Shown here piece by piece: positions 41,609 to 52,523 of a stretch of DNA of 54,141 bases. The stretch lies in assembly GCA_047618565.1 (NCBI GenBank), contig JBLHKW010000009.1, positions 1 through 54,141 of the forward strand. Direction: 5' to 3'. The stretch's first letter is position 1. Every line of letters begins with the position of its first letter. Below the pieces are notes generated by a model, which saw nothing but the letters and a program-made list of their open reading frames with translations, ran no database searches and had not been told where the DNA came from. Made by a program: the position numbers and the translations under genes. The stretch comes from JBLHKW01 sp047618565 (GTDB taxonomy: Bacteria > Planctomycetota > UBA1135 > GCA-002686595).

Positions 41609-42090
41609 TGAGCGTAATCGATCGAATCCAATCCGCGCTCGCGGACTCCGACTACACCGTCGCAGAGACCTGCGACGACAGCCTTTGCATAGAGATCGAG
41701 GCCGGTCGATTGCACGAGGTCATGACCGCCCTGCGTGACGCCTGCGGCTTCGAGATGTCGACGTTCGTGACCGCCATCGACCGCCAGGGCGCAGCCGCGC
41801 GCTTCGAGCTCAACTACGGGCTGCTTTCGGTCACGCACAACGATCGCCTGCGCGTACGCACGCGCGTCGCCGATGGCGAATCCGTGGCCAGCGTGACGGA
41901 CCTGTGGCCGGGCGCCAACTTCTCGGAGCGCGAGTGCTTCGACATGTTTGGCATCGGCTTCGACGGCCACCCCGACCTGCGCCGGCTGCTGATGCCCGAA
42001 GGTTACGACCACCACCCCCTGCGCAAGGACTTCCCGCACCAGGGCATCGAGCCGGACCGTCTCTATCGCGAGTGGGAGCGCAGCCGCTAA
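41608..42090 (+). CDS. nuoC: NADH-quinone oxidoreductase subunit C
   Basis: The product is 160 residues; TGATG overlaps the nuoB stop by one base. The 30-kDa subunit signature is complete: ASVTDLWPGANFSERECFDMFGI, DLRRLLMPEGYDHHPLRKDFP. It forms the peripheral connection of the hydrophilic arm and is separate from NuoD, unlike the fused NuoCD of enterobacteria. Confidence 0.95.
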   Translation: MSVIDRIQSALADSDYTVAETCDDSLCIEIEAGRLHEVMTALRDACGFEMSTFVTAIDRQGAAARFELNYGLLSVTHNDRLRVRTRVADGESVASVTDLWPGANFSERECFDMFGIGFDGHPDLRRLLMPEGYDHHPLRKDFPHQGIEPDRLYREWERSR

Positions 42091-42106
42091 GCGGGCGACC
42101 TGCACC

Positions 42107-43348
42107 ATGACTGAAACGCAGACCTTCGAATACAGCGCCTTCTCGACCGACGGGTTCGATCCGGACGACCCGCTGTGCGGCGAGTTGATGAAGCTCAACA
42201 TCGGCCCGCAGCACCCCGCCACCCACGGTGTGCTGCGTCTGCTGGTGACGCTGGACGGTGAGACCCTACGTAGCTGCGTCCCCGATGTGGGCTACCTGCA
42301 CCGCGGCAAGGAGAAGGCCTGCGAGAGCCTCGGCTGGCGCAAGTTCTTCCCCCACACGGACCGGCTCGACTACGTCCAGCCGTTCATGAACAACATCGGC
42401 TATGCGCTCGCACTCGAGAAGCTGGCCGGAGTCGAGGTGCCCCAGCGCGGACAGGAGCTGCGGGTCCTGCTGATGGAGCTCTCACGCATCATGGCGCACC
42501 TGATCTACGTCGGCACGACGTCGATCGACCTGGGCGCGGTGTCGATGTTCTTCTACACCTTCCGCGAGCGCGAGAAGATCTACGACCTGCTCGACGCCTA
42601 CTCCGGGCACCGGATGAACAACACGTACATCCGGCTCGGCGGTGTGTACGCGGATATGGATGACGACCTGTTGCGCAGCATCGGCGCGTGGGTGCGTTCC
42701 TTCCCGGAACGTATCGACGAGTACGAGGCTCTGCTGACGGGCAACCGCATCTGGCACGAGCGCAACACGGGCGTCGGAGCCATCACCAAGGACGAGGCGC
42801 TGGCCTGGTCGCTCTCCGGCCCGATCCTGCGTGCCTCGGGTGTGGAGTGGGACCTGCGCAAGCAGCAGCCCTACTGCGGGTACGAGACCTACGACTTCGA
42901 GATCCCGATCGGCACCAACGGCGATTGCTTCGACCGCTATCTGGTGCGCATCGAGGAGATGCGCCAGTCGGTGAAGATCTGCCTGCAAGCCATCGAGCGC
43001 CTGCAGGCCAGCCGCGGACAGGAGTTCCTGACAGACGACCGGCGCTACGTGTTGCCGCCCAAGGAGCGCATCGACAAGTCCATGGAAGAGCTGATCTTCC
43101 AGTTCAAGGTCGTGACGGACATGGCCCTGCCCAAGGGCGAGGCCTACACCGCGATCGAGTCCAGCAAGGGCGAGCTCGGCTATTTCCTGGCGTCCGATGG
43201 GACCAGCGACCCCGTGCGCTGTCATATCCGCGCGCCTGGACTGATGAACGTTCAAGTGATCCCGAAGCTCGTCGAGGGGCGCCTGCTCTCCGACCTGATC
43301 GCGGTCATCGGTAGTCTCGATTTCGTGATGGGTGAGGTAGATCGCTGA
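42107..43348 (+). CDS. nuoD: NADH-quinone oxidoreductase subunit D
   Basis: The product is 413 residues. The quinone-site segments are present: IGPQHPATHGVLRLL, VGYLHRGKEKACE, TDRLDYVQPFMNN, and the C-terminal IGSLDFVMGEVDR. It is the 49-kDa subunit that, with NuoB, forms the quinone chamber. It starts 16 bp after nuoC. Confidence 0.96.
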   Translation: MTETQTFEYSAFSTDGFDPDDPLCGELMKLNIGPQHPATHGVLRLLVTLDGETLRSCVPDVGYLHRGKEKACESLGWRKFFPHTDRLDYVQPFMNNIGYALALEKLAGVEVPQRGQELRVLLMELSRIMAHLIYVGTTSIDLGAVSMFFYTFREREKIYDLLDAYSGHRMNNTYIRLGGVYADMDDDLLRSIGAWVRSFPERIDEYEALLTGNRIWHERNTGVGAITKDEALAWSLSGPILRASGVEWDLRKQQPYCGYETYDFEIPIGTNGDCFDRYLVRIEEMRQSVKICLQAIERLQASRGQEFLTDDRRYVLPPKERIDKSMEELIFQFKVVTDMALPKGEAYTAIESSKGELGYFLASDGTSDPVRCHIRAPGLMNVQVIPKLVEGRLLSDLIAVIGSLDFVMGEVDR

Positions 43349-43818
43349 TGGCGTTCCCGGACAAGTTGAAGGCGGAGTTCGACGAACTCTGCAAGAAGTA
43401 CCCGGAGCGGCGCGCGGCGCTCATTCCGGCCCTGCACCGTTGCCAGGAAGAACTGGGCGGATGGATTTCCCCGGACACCATGCGCGCCTGTGCCGAGTAC
43501 TTCGACATGGAGCCGGTCGAGGTCTACGGGGTCGCGTCCTTCTACCCCATGTTTCACCTGCGTCCGATCGGCAAGCACGTGGTCAGCGTGTGCCACAACA
43601 TTGCCTGTGACCTGCGCGGCGCGGAGGACATCCTCGAGCGCGTCTGCTCCGTAACCGGCGCACAGCCTGGGCAGAACTCGGACGACAAGAAGTTCTTCGT
43701 CGAGCGCGTCGAGTGCCAGGGTTCGTGTACGACGGCCCCGATGATCGTGCTCGACGGTATCTTCCACGAAGAGCTCGAGCCCGCCGATGTGGACCGAATC
43801 CTTGGAGCGGTGAAGTGA
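43348..43818 (+). CDS. nuoE: NADH-quinone oxidoreductase subunit E
   Basis: The product is 156 residues, and TGATG links it to nuoD. Cluster N1a ligands are the CX4C pair in VCHNIAC and the CX3C pair in ECQGSCTTAP. It forms part of the NADH dehydrogenase module with NuoF and NuoG. Confidence 0.95.
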   Translation: MAFPDKLKAEFDELCKKYPERRAALIPALHRCQEELGGWISPDTMRACAEYFDMEPVEVYGVASFYPMFHLRPIGKHVVSVCHNIACDLRGAEDILERVCSVTGAQPGQNSDDKKFFVERVECQGSCTTAPMIVLDGIFHEELEPADVDRILGAVK

Positions 43819-45127
43819 GCCACGAAACCTACCTGCTCGATCGGGCCAAGCTCGAAGACTCACACACCCTCGCCACCTACAAGGCAAACGGGGGCTATCG
43901 CGCCATCACCAAGCTGGTCGAGGCGGGCACACCGCGCATGGAGGTGATCGAGGAGATCAAGGCCTCCGGCCTGCGCGGCCGTGGCGGTGCTGGATTCCCG
44001 ACCGGGCTTAAGCTCAGCTTCATGCCGGATCCGGTGAAAGACCCGCGTCCGCGCTACATCGCTGTCAACGCGGACGAATCCGAGCCCGGCACCTGCAAGG
44101 ATCGCGTGCTGATGCGCGAGGATCCGCACGGCCTGATCGAGGGCTGCCTGATCGCTGCCCTCGCGATCCAGGCCGAAGCCGTCTACATCTACGTGCGTGG
44201 CGAGTACCGCCTGCCCTACGACCGGATACAGGCCGCGCTCGACGAAGCGCGTGCCGCCGGGCTCGTCGGTCAGAGGATCCTGGGCACGGACTTCTCCTGC
44301 GAGATCCACATGCACAAGGGCGCGGGCGCCTACATCTGCGGCGAGGAGACGGGGCTGATGGAGAGCCTCGAGGGCAAGCGCGGCCACCCGCGACCCAAGC
44401 CCCCCTTCCCGGCCGGATTCGGACTCTGGGGTCAGCCGACGACGGTCAACAACGTCGAGACGATCTTCAACCTGCCCTTCATCATCGACCGTGGCGCCGA
44501 GTGGTTCAAAACCATGGGCACCGAGAAGAGCGCGGGCAACTTCCTGTGTGGCATCTCGGGACACGTCGAGAAGCCCGGCGTGTACGAGCTGCCCCTCGGA
44601 ATCTCGGCGCGCGACGTGCTCGAGAAGCACGCTGGCGGTGTCTGGAAGGGTCGTACGCTCAAGGCCTGGTTCCCCGGCGGCTCGTCCACTGGCCTGGTAC
44701 CGCCCGACCTGATCGACACCCCCATGGACCACGACTCCATCAAGGGCATCGGATCGATGTTCGGGACGGGCGCCATGATCATCCTCGACGAGACGGCCTG
44801 CACCGTTCGTACGAGCTGGATCATCGGCCGCTTCTACGACCACGAGAGCTGCGGCCAGTGCAGTCAGTGTCGCGAGGGCACTCAGTGGCTCTCGCAGATC
44901 TTCGAGCGCATCGAGCTCGGTCGCGGGACCCTGGCCGACATCGACATGCTGGCCGACCTTGCCAATGGCATGACGCCGGGCAAGACGATCTGCGCGCTGT
45001 CCGACGCCGCCGCCATCCCGACCCTGGCTGTGCTCAAGCACTTCCGGGGCGAGCTGGAGGAGCACGTGCACCAGGGCGGGTGTCCAATGCACGCGTCCGG
45101 CAAGCCAGAAGCCCAGGAGGTGGGCGC

Positions 45128-45131
<4 letters not shown>
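43815..45131 (+). CDS. nuoF: NADH-quinone oxidoreductase subunit F
   Basis: The product is 438 residues from a GTG that overlaps the nuoE stop (GTGA). FMN and NADH sites are seen in GLRGRGGAGFPTGLK and GAGAYICGEETGLMESLEG. Cluster N3 is bound by SCGQCSQCREG and a further Cys in TICALSD. It accepts hydride from NADH. A tail (HVHQGGCPMHASGKPEAQ) is present after the core. Confidence 0.96.
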
Positions 45132-46587
<1,456 letters not shown>

Positions 46588-46591
<4 letters not shown>

Positions 46592-47601
46592 ACCTGCTGC
46601 TCATCGCTCTCATCAAGTGTGCTGTCATCCTCGGCGGCCTGGTCGCCACGGCGGCCCTCAGCACCCTGGCGGAACGCAAGTTCTCGGCCTGGATGCAGTA
46701 CCGCGTCGGCCCGAACCGCGTGGGTCCCTTCGGCCTGCTGCAACCCCTGGCCGACGGCGTGAAGTTCATCTTCAAGGAAGAGGTCATGCCCGACGGCGCC
46801 AACCGCTGGATGTTCCGCCTCAGCCCCATGCTGGCAGCGGTCCCGGCCATGATGACCGTGGCCGTGATTCCGTTCGCGGGCGAGGTCGAGCTGTTCGGCG
46901 TGACCACCTTCTTCTCGATCACCGACCTCGATGTGGGCATCCTCTACATCCTCGGCGTCGGCGGGCTGAGTATCTACGGCATCATCCTCGGCGGCTGGGC
47001 CAGCAACTCGAAGTACTCGCTGCTGGGCGGACTGCGCGCCTCGGCCCAGATGATCAGCTACGAGCTGTCACTCATCCTGACCATCCTGTGCGTGGTCGCG
47101 ATGACCGGCTCCCTGAACCTGCGCGACATCGTCGACGCACAGCAGTCCTTCTTCAGCTGGAACATCTGGTCACAGCCGATCGCCTTCGTGCTGTTCGTGA
47201 TCGCGACGTTCGCCGAGACCAACCGACATCCCTTCGACTTCGCCGAGTGCGAGCCGGAGCTGGTCGCCGGATTCCACACCGAGTACTCATCGATGAAGTT
47301 CGCGCTGTTCTTCATCGGCGAGTATTGCTCGATGATCGTGATGACATGCCTGACCACGACCCTGTTCCTGGGCGGCCCCTCGGTCCCCTTCTGGAGCGGA
47401 GCGCCGTGGTTCATCGGCCTGGCCGCCTTCCTGCTCAAGGCCGGCTTCTTCATGTTCCTGTTCATCTGGGTGCGCTGGACGCTACCCCGATTCCGCTTCG
47501 ACCAGCTCATGGCGCTCGGCTGGAAGGTCTTCCTTCCGATAGCCCTGGCCAACCTCTTCGTGACCGGCATGGTGATATCGCTCTTCGGTGGAGGCCAATG
47601 A
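46588..47601 (+). CDS. nuoH: NADH-quinone oxidoreductase subunit H
   Basis: The product is 337 residues with an ATGA overlap with nuoG. About eight membrane spans; signature segments AERKFSAWMQYRVGPNRVGP, LQPLADGVKFIFKE and FAETNRHPFDFAECEPELV. It forms the quinone channel and links both arms. Confidence 0.96.
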
Positions 47602-47602
47602 C

Positions 47603-48121
47603 ATGGTGATCGTCAAACGCAAGACGCTCAGTCTCTCCGAGCGCCTCTATCTGCCCGAGATCCTGCGCGGGCTGCGGATCACCTTCCGCAAGATGTTCGA
47701 GCCGCGCTTCACGCGCCAGTACCCGGAAGAGCCGCTGATCACCACCGAGGTCACCCGCGGCCAGCCGCGCCTGGTGGTCAACGCGGACAACAACATCGCC
47801 TGCGTCTCCTGCGGCCTGTGCGAGGCAGCCTGCCCCGCATACGCCATCACGATCGACGGTCAGGAGACCGATCGTACGATCGAGCGCGAACCCGAGCGCT
47901 TCGACATCGACATGCTGCGCTGCATCCTGTGCGGCTTCTGCGAAGAAGCCTGCCCCAAGGAAGCCATCTACATGAGCGATGAGCTGGAGCTCGCGGCCTA
48001 TTCCCGCCGCGACCTCATCTACAACATCGAGAAACTCAAGCGACCCGCATCGGCCCTCAAGAACCGGATGGACTACGTCCGGAGGATCAACGAACGGTGG
48101 CAGACTTCCTCTTCTACGTAG
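47603..48121 (+). CDS. nuoI: NADH-quinone oxidoreductase subunit I
   Basis: The product is 172 residues from the ATG at 47603, which has a GGAGG ribosome site 8 bases upstream; a GTG at 47588 in the same frame overlaps nuoH and is less likely. Two [4Fe-4S] motifs, CVSCGLCEAACP and CILCGFCEEACP (clusters N6a/N6b), are complete. It passes electrons between NuoG and NuoB. Confidence 0.95.
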   Translation: MVIVKRKTLSLSERLYLPEILRGLRITFRKMFEPRFTRQYPEEPLITTEVTRGQPRLVVNADNNIACVSCGLCEAACPAYAITIDGQETDRTIEREPERFDIDMLRCILCGFCEEACPKEAIYMSDELELAAYSRRDLIYNIEKLKRPASALKNRMDYVRRINERWQTSSST

Positions 48122-48654
48122 CGGCGCTGGCCGCCATCCTGACAGCGCTAGGCGTCGTTGTCGCGAAGAACCCAGTCATGAGCGTGACCTCATTGCTCGG
48201 CTGCTTCTTCGCGGTATCGATGATCTATCTACTGGCGGGTTTCCAGTTCATCGCCGCGATCCAGATCATGGTGTACGCCGGCGCGATCATGGTGCTGTTC
48301 CTGTTCGTGGTCATGTTGCTCAACCTGGGCGACGACGACGTGGCGGGCCAGATCGAACAGCACCTGGGCAAGGGACCGCGTGCCAAGGCCGCCATCGGAG
48401 TGGCCGTGGGCATGCTCGTGTTGAGCTTGATCGCGATTCTGGGCACGCAGTTCAGCGCGGTCGACCCGGCACTCGCGGCCAGCGGCAACGACCCCATTCC
48501 CGAGCTGGCGAGGGAGATGTTCACGCGCTACAGCCTGCCCTTCGAGGCCGCATCGGTCCTGCTTCTGGCGACAGCGGTCGGCGTGATGGTACTGGCCAAG
48601 CGCCAGCGCCCGGGCGGTTCGACCAAGCCCGGCGAGACTGGAGGCAGCGCATGA
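48097..48654 (+). CDS. nuoJ: NADH-quinone oxidoreductase subunit J
   Basis: The product is 185 residues from a GTG with GGAGGA upstream; it overlaps nuoI by 25 bp. Five membrane spans; conserved FQFIAAIQIMVYAGAIMVLF. Part of the proton-translocating membrane arm. Confidence 0.93.
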   Translation: MADFLFYVAALAAILTALGVVVAKNPVMSVTSLLGCFFAVSMIYLLAGFQFIAAIQIMVYAGAIMVLFLFVVMLLNLGDDDVAGQIEQHLGKGPRAKAAIGVAVGMLVLSLIAILGTQFSAVDPALAASGNDPIPELAREMFTRYSLPFEAASVLLLATAVGVMVLAKRQRPGGSTKPGETGGSA

Positions 48655-48971
48655 CCGTCCCCACCGAACACATCCTGATCCTGGCCGGGATCCTGTTCTC
48701 GATCGGTCTCGCGGGCTTCTTCCTGCGCCGCAACCTGATCGTCGTCCTGATGAGCATCGAGCTGATGCTCAACGCGGCCAACATCACGTTCATCGCAGCG
48801 GCCCGTCAGCACTCCGTACCCGGTGACCTGAGCCTCGAGGGCCCGATCTTCGCGATCTTCGTCATCGCCATCGCCGCGGTTGAGGCCGCGGTCGGCCTGG
48901 CCCTCGTGATCGCCCTCTTCCGGCGCAAGCAGACCGTCTCCGTCGACGCCCTCAACCTTCTGCGGGACTAG
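48651..48971 (+). CDS. nuoK: NADH-quinone oxidoreductase subunit K
   Basis: The product is 106 residues with ATGA overlap with nuoJ. Three membrane spans; VVLMSIELMLNAANITFIA and IAAVEAAVGLALVIALFR carry the conserved membrane glutamates used in proton transfer. Confidence 0.96.
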   Translation: MTVPTEHILILAGILFSIGLAGFFLRRNLIVVLMSIELMLNAANITFIAAARQHSVPGDLSLEGPIFAIFVIAIAAVEAAVGLALVIALFRRKQTVSVDALNLLRD

Positions 48972-48975
48972 CCCA

Positions 48976-50982
48976 TTGACCGAATCCGTGAACTGGCTGT
49001 GGTTCATCCCAGTCCTTCCGCTCCTCGGGAGCGCTCTGTGCGGCGCGCTGCACTTCGCGATCCTGCGCAAGCGCAGGATCGGCGCTGGCGCCGAGGCCGC
49101 CCCTGATTCGCTCACGCCGCTGGCAGCCTGGATCGCCACGGGCGAGATGGCGATCATCTTCGTGCTCGCCGTGCGCGCCTTCCTGCTCCTGCGCGCGGGC
49201 GCGGACACCGGGCTCGAGAGTCTCGAGAGCCAGCCCTGGAACTGGATCAACACGGGCGACTTCGACGTCCAGGTCTCGATGGTCGTGGACCGCCTCTCGA
49301 GCGTCATGATCCTGGTCGTGACCGGCGTCGGCTTCCTGATTCACGTGTACGCCGCCGGCTACATGAAGGGTGACCCGGGCTACGCGAAGTTCTTCGCCTA
49401 CATGAACCTGTTTGTCGCGATGATGCTGATGCTGGTGCTGTCCTCCAGCCTGGTCGGCATGTTCGTCGGCTGGGAGGGCGTCGGGCTCTGCTCCTACCTG
49501 CTGATCGGCTTCTGGTACTCGAAGGGCTGGCCCGCCGAGGCGGCGCAGAAGGCCTTCGTGGTCAACCGCATCGGCGACGCCTTCTTCCTGCTGGGCATGT
49601 TCCTGCTGGTGCGCGTCTTCGGCACGCTCGACATGTCCGACATCGGCGCGGGCGTTGCGCAGGTCATGGAGGAGCAAGGCGGCACACTGGCCCTGGCGGC
49701 CCTGCTGCTGTTCGGCGGAGCCTGCGGCAAGTCGGCCCAGCTGCCCCTGTTCGTGTGGCTACCGGACGCGATGGCCGGACCGACTCCTGTGTCGGCACTG
49801 ATCCACGCGGCCACCATGGTGACCTCGGGCATCTACCTGATCGTGCGCCTGAATCCGCTCTTCGCTTCCGCGCCGAACGTGCTGTTCTTCATCGGGACAA
49901 TCGGCGCAGTCACCGCCGCGATCGCCGGATCGACCGCGATCGTGCAGCGCGACCTGAAAAAGGTCCTGGCCTACTCGACCGTCAGCCAGCTGGGCTACAT
50001 GTTCCTGGCCCTGGGCGCGGGCGCCTGGGCCTCGGCCATCTTCCACCTGGTCACGCACGCCTTCTTCAAGGCGTTGCTCTTCCTCGGCGCGGGCTCCGTG
50101 ATCCACGGCATGCACGACGAGCAGGACATGCACCGCATGGGCGGGCTGCGCAAGTACATGCCGCGCACCTTCCTGACCTTCACCGTTGGCGCCGCGGCGC
50201 TCTCGGGCCTGCCGCTACTCTCGGGCTTCTTCTCGAAGGACGAGATCCTGGCCCAGACCCTGGCGCGCGGCGGCGGCTACTGGATCCTCTGGGGCCTTGG
50301 CGTCCTGACCGCGATGATGACCGCCTACTACTCGTGGCGCGCCGTGAGCCTGACGTTCTTCGGCGAGGAGCGCTTCGACGTGGACAAGGTGCACCCGCAC
50401 GAGTCCGGACCTCTCATGACCACGCCGCTCTTCGTTCTGGCTGGCCTCTCGATCGTGGCGGGCGCACTGGGCCTGCCCGAGGTGTTCCATGTTGCGCACG
50501 CGCTCAAGGACTGGCTCGAACCGGTCGTGGCGCCAGGCAACGCGATCCTCATGGGCGAACACGGCCATGCGCCGCACCTGAGCCACGCTACCGAATGGAT
50601 CCTGCTCGGCTTCGGTGCCGCGATCGCCCTCGGTTTCGCGCACCTTGGCTTCCACGGACACCGCGGCGGCACGCAGACCGATGAACGCCTGTTCGCCGAG
50701 GAACCCGCAGCCGCGCGCTTCCTGACGGATGCCTGGGGCATCGATCGCGCCTACGGCCGCCTGATCGTCCAGCCCTTGAAGACGCTCTCTTACATCGTCG
50801 CAGTCGTCGTCGACCAGTTTGTGATCGACGGCGTCGTGAACGGCGCCGCGGCCGGGGCACGCTCCATCGGGACCAAGCTGCGGCGCATGGCCGACGGCAA
50901 CATCGCGACCTATGGACTCTGGATGGGCGCCGTCAGCGTCGCCCTGACCCTGGTCTGGATGCTGATCGGAGCGGCCGCATGA
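48976..50982 (+). CDS. nuoL: NADH-quinone oxidoreductase subunit L
   Basis: The product is 668 residues from a TTG start 4 bp after nuoK. It is an antiporter-like subunit with many membrane spans; conserved segments FVGWEGVGLCSYLLIGFW, GKSAQLPLFVWLPDAMAGPT, PVSALIHAATMVTSGIYL and HLVTHAFFKALLFLGAGS. The C-terminus carries the lateral helix region. Proton pump module. Confidence 0.96.
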   Translation: MTESVNWLWFIPVLPLLGSALCGALHFAILRKRRIGAGAEAAPDSLTPLAAWIATGEMAIIFVLAVRAFLLLRAGADTGLESLESQPWNWINTGDFDVQVSMVVDRLSSVMILVVTGVGFLIHVYAAGYMKGDPGYAKFFAYMNLFVAMMLMLVLSSSLVGMFVGWEGVGLCSYLLIGFWYSKGWPAEAAQKAFVVNRIGDAFFLLGMFLLVRVFGTLDMSDIGAGVAQVMEEQGGTLALAALLLFGGACGKSAQLPLFVWLPDAMAGPTPVSALIHAATMVTSGIYLIVRLNPLFASAPNVLFFIGTIGAVTAAIAGSTAIVQRDLKKVLAYSTVSQLGYMFLALGAGAWASAIFHLVTHAFFKALLFLGAGSVIHGMHDEQDMHRMGGLRKYMPRTFLTFTVGAAALSGLPLLSGFFSKDEILAQTLARGGGYWILWGLGVLTAMMTAYYSWRAVSLTFFGEERFDVDKVHPHESGPLMTTPLFVLAGLSIVAGALGLPEVFHVAHALKDWLEPVVAPGNAILMGEHGHAPHLSHATEWILLGFGAAIALGFAHLGFHGHRGGTQTDERLFAEEPAAARFLTDAWGIDRAYGRLIVQPLKTLSYIVAVVVDQFVIDGVVNGAAAGARSIGTKLRRMADGNIATYGLWMGAVSVALTLVWMLIGAAA

Positions 50983-52523
50983 GCCTGTTGACCTGCATCA
51001 CCTTCCTGCCGCTGATCGGTGCACTGCTGATCGCGTTCGTCCCGACGGATTCCAAGTCCCTGCTGCGCGTCATCACCCTCGGCTTCACGCTGATCGTGGC
51101 CGCACTCAGCCTGGTCATCTGGAACGGCTTCGAGAACGGTACCGCCGCAGCGCAGTACGTGACGGAGCACGCCTGGTTCACGATCCCGGGCGGCACGGTT
51201 GTGCATTACAAGCTTGCGGTCGATGGACTCTCGATCCTGCTCGTCTGCCTGACGACGTTGATCATGCCGATCGTGGTCATCTCGACGCCCGGCCACATCA
51301 AGACGCGCGTCAGGGAGTTCATGATCTGGCTGCTCGTCATGGAGACGGGCATGCTCGGCGTGTTCCTGTCCCACGACCTGGTGCTGTTCTACTTCTTCTG
51401 GGAGATCAGCCTCGTCCCGCTCTACTTCATGCTGGGCATCTGGGGCGGCGACCGTCGGCTGTACGCCACGATCAAGTTCTTCCTGTACACGCTCAGCGGA
51501 AGCCTCGTGATGCTGATCGCGGCCATCGCGCTGATCTACCACGCCGGTAGCTCGGACATCGCGGCCGTCACGGACTGGTCCGCCGCACAGCCCCTGGCCG
51601 TCCAGGGCTGGCTCTTCGCGGGCTTCGCACTGGCCTTCGCCATCAAGGTCCCGCTCTTCCCCTTCCACACCTGGCTCGCGGACGCACACACCGAGGCCCC
51701 CACCTCGGGCTCGGTCTTGCTTGCAGCCGTCCTGCTCAAGATGGGCACCTACGGCCTGCTGCGCTTCGGCATCGCCATGTTCCCGGCGGCAGCCATCGCG
51801 GCCGCTCCACTTTTCATGACCCTGGGCACGATCGGCATCGTGTACGGCGCGTTGCTCGCCATGGCGCAGACCGATATCAAGCGCCTGATCGCGTGCTCCT
51901 CGGTCAGTCACCTCGGCTACGTGGTGCTCGGCATGTTCGCCCTGACCCAGGCCGGGATGCGCGGCAGCGTGCTGCAGATGATCAACCACGGGCTGTCGAC
52001 GGGACTGCTCTTCCTGCTGGTCGGCATGATCTACGAGCGCCGCCACACGCGCCTGCTGGACCAGTTCGGGGGCGTGGCCGCATCGATGCCCGTCTTCGCC
52101 TTCTTCTTCGTGATCGCGGTCCTCTCGAGCGTCGGTCTGCCCGGGCTGAACGGCTTCGTGGGTGAATGGCTGATCCTGCTCGGCGCCTTCGAGTCCTGTC
52201 CGTGGCTCGGCACCATCGCCGTCTCGGGCGTCATCCTCGGCGCCGTGTACCTGCTGGTCGCCACGCGCAAGATGCTCTTCGGGCCGCTGGAGCGCGACGA
52301 GAACCGCAACCTGAAGGACCTGATGCCGCGCGAGATCGGCCTGATGATCCCGATCGTGCTGGCCTGCGTCTGGATCGGCGTGCAGCCGAACCCGTTCCTC
52401 GACAAGACCGCAAGTTCGATCGACGCGGTCCTCGAACGCGTCGAAGCCGCACGCGCTGACCTGGAGGTCGGCCAGGCGGACACGATCGAGCCCGCGACCA
52501 CGACAACCGGAACCCAACGATGA
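50979..52523 (+). CDS. nuoM: NADH-quinone oxidoreductase subunit M
   Basis: The product is 514 residues with ATGA overlap with nuoL. Antiporter-like subunit with FYFFWEISLVPLYFMLGIWGG, KVPLFPFHTWLADAHTEAP and SGSVLLAAVLLKMGTYGLLR. Proton pump module. Confidence 0.96.
   Translation: MSLLTCITFLPLIGALLIAFVPTDSKSLLRVITLGFTLIVAALSLVIWNGFENGTAAAQYVTEHAWFTIPGGTVVHYKLAVDGLSILLVCLTTLIMPIVVISTPGHIKTRVREFMIWLLVMETGMLGVFLSHDLVLFYFFWEISLVPLYFMLGIWGGDRRLYATIKFFLYTLSGSLVMLIAAIALIYHAGSSDIAAVTDWSAAQPLAVQGWLFAGFALAFAIKVPLFPFHTWLADAHTEAPTSGSVLLAAVLLKMGTYGLLRFGIAMFPAAAIAAAPLFMTLGTIGIVYGALLAMAQTDIKRLIACSSVSHLGYVVLGMFALTQAGMRGSVLQMINHGLSTGLLFLLVGMIYERRHTRLLDQFGGVAASMPVFAFFFVIAVLSSVGLPGLNGFVGEWLILLGAFESCPWLGTIAVSGVILGAVYLLVATRKMLFGPLERDENRNLKDLMPREIGLMIPIVLACVWIGVQPNPFLDKTASSIDAVLERVEAARADLEVGQADTIEPATTTTGTQR

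Noticed and set aside
50910..52517. Minus-strand open frame (535 codons) opposite nuoM
   Set aside because: nuoM is certain; the antisense frame is very rich in Asp, Glu, His and Arg, as expected of a shadow of a membrane protein gene.
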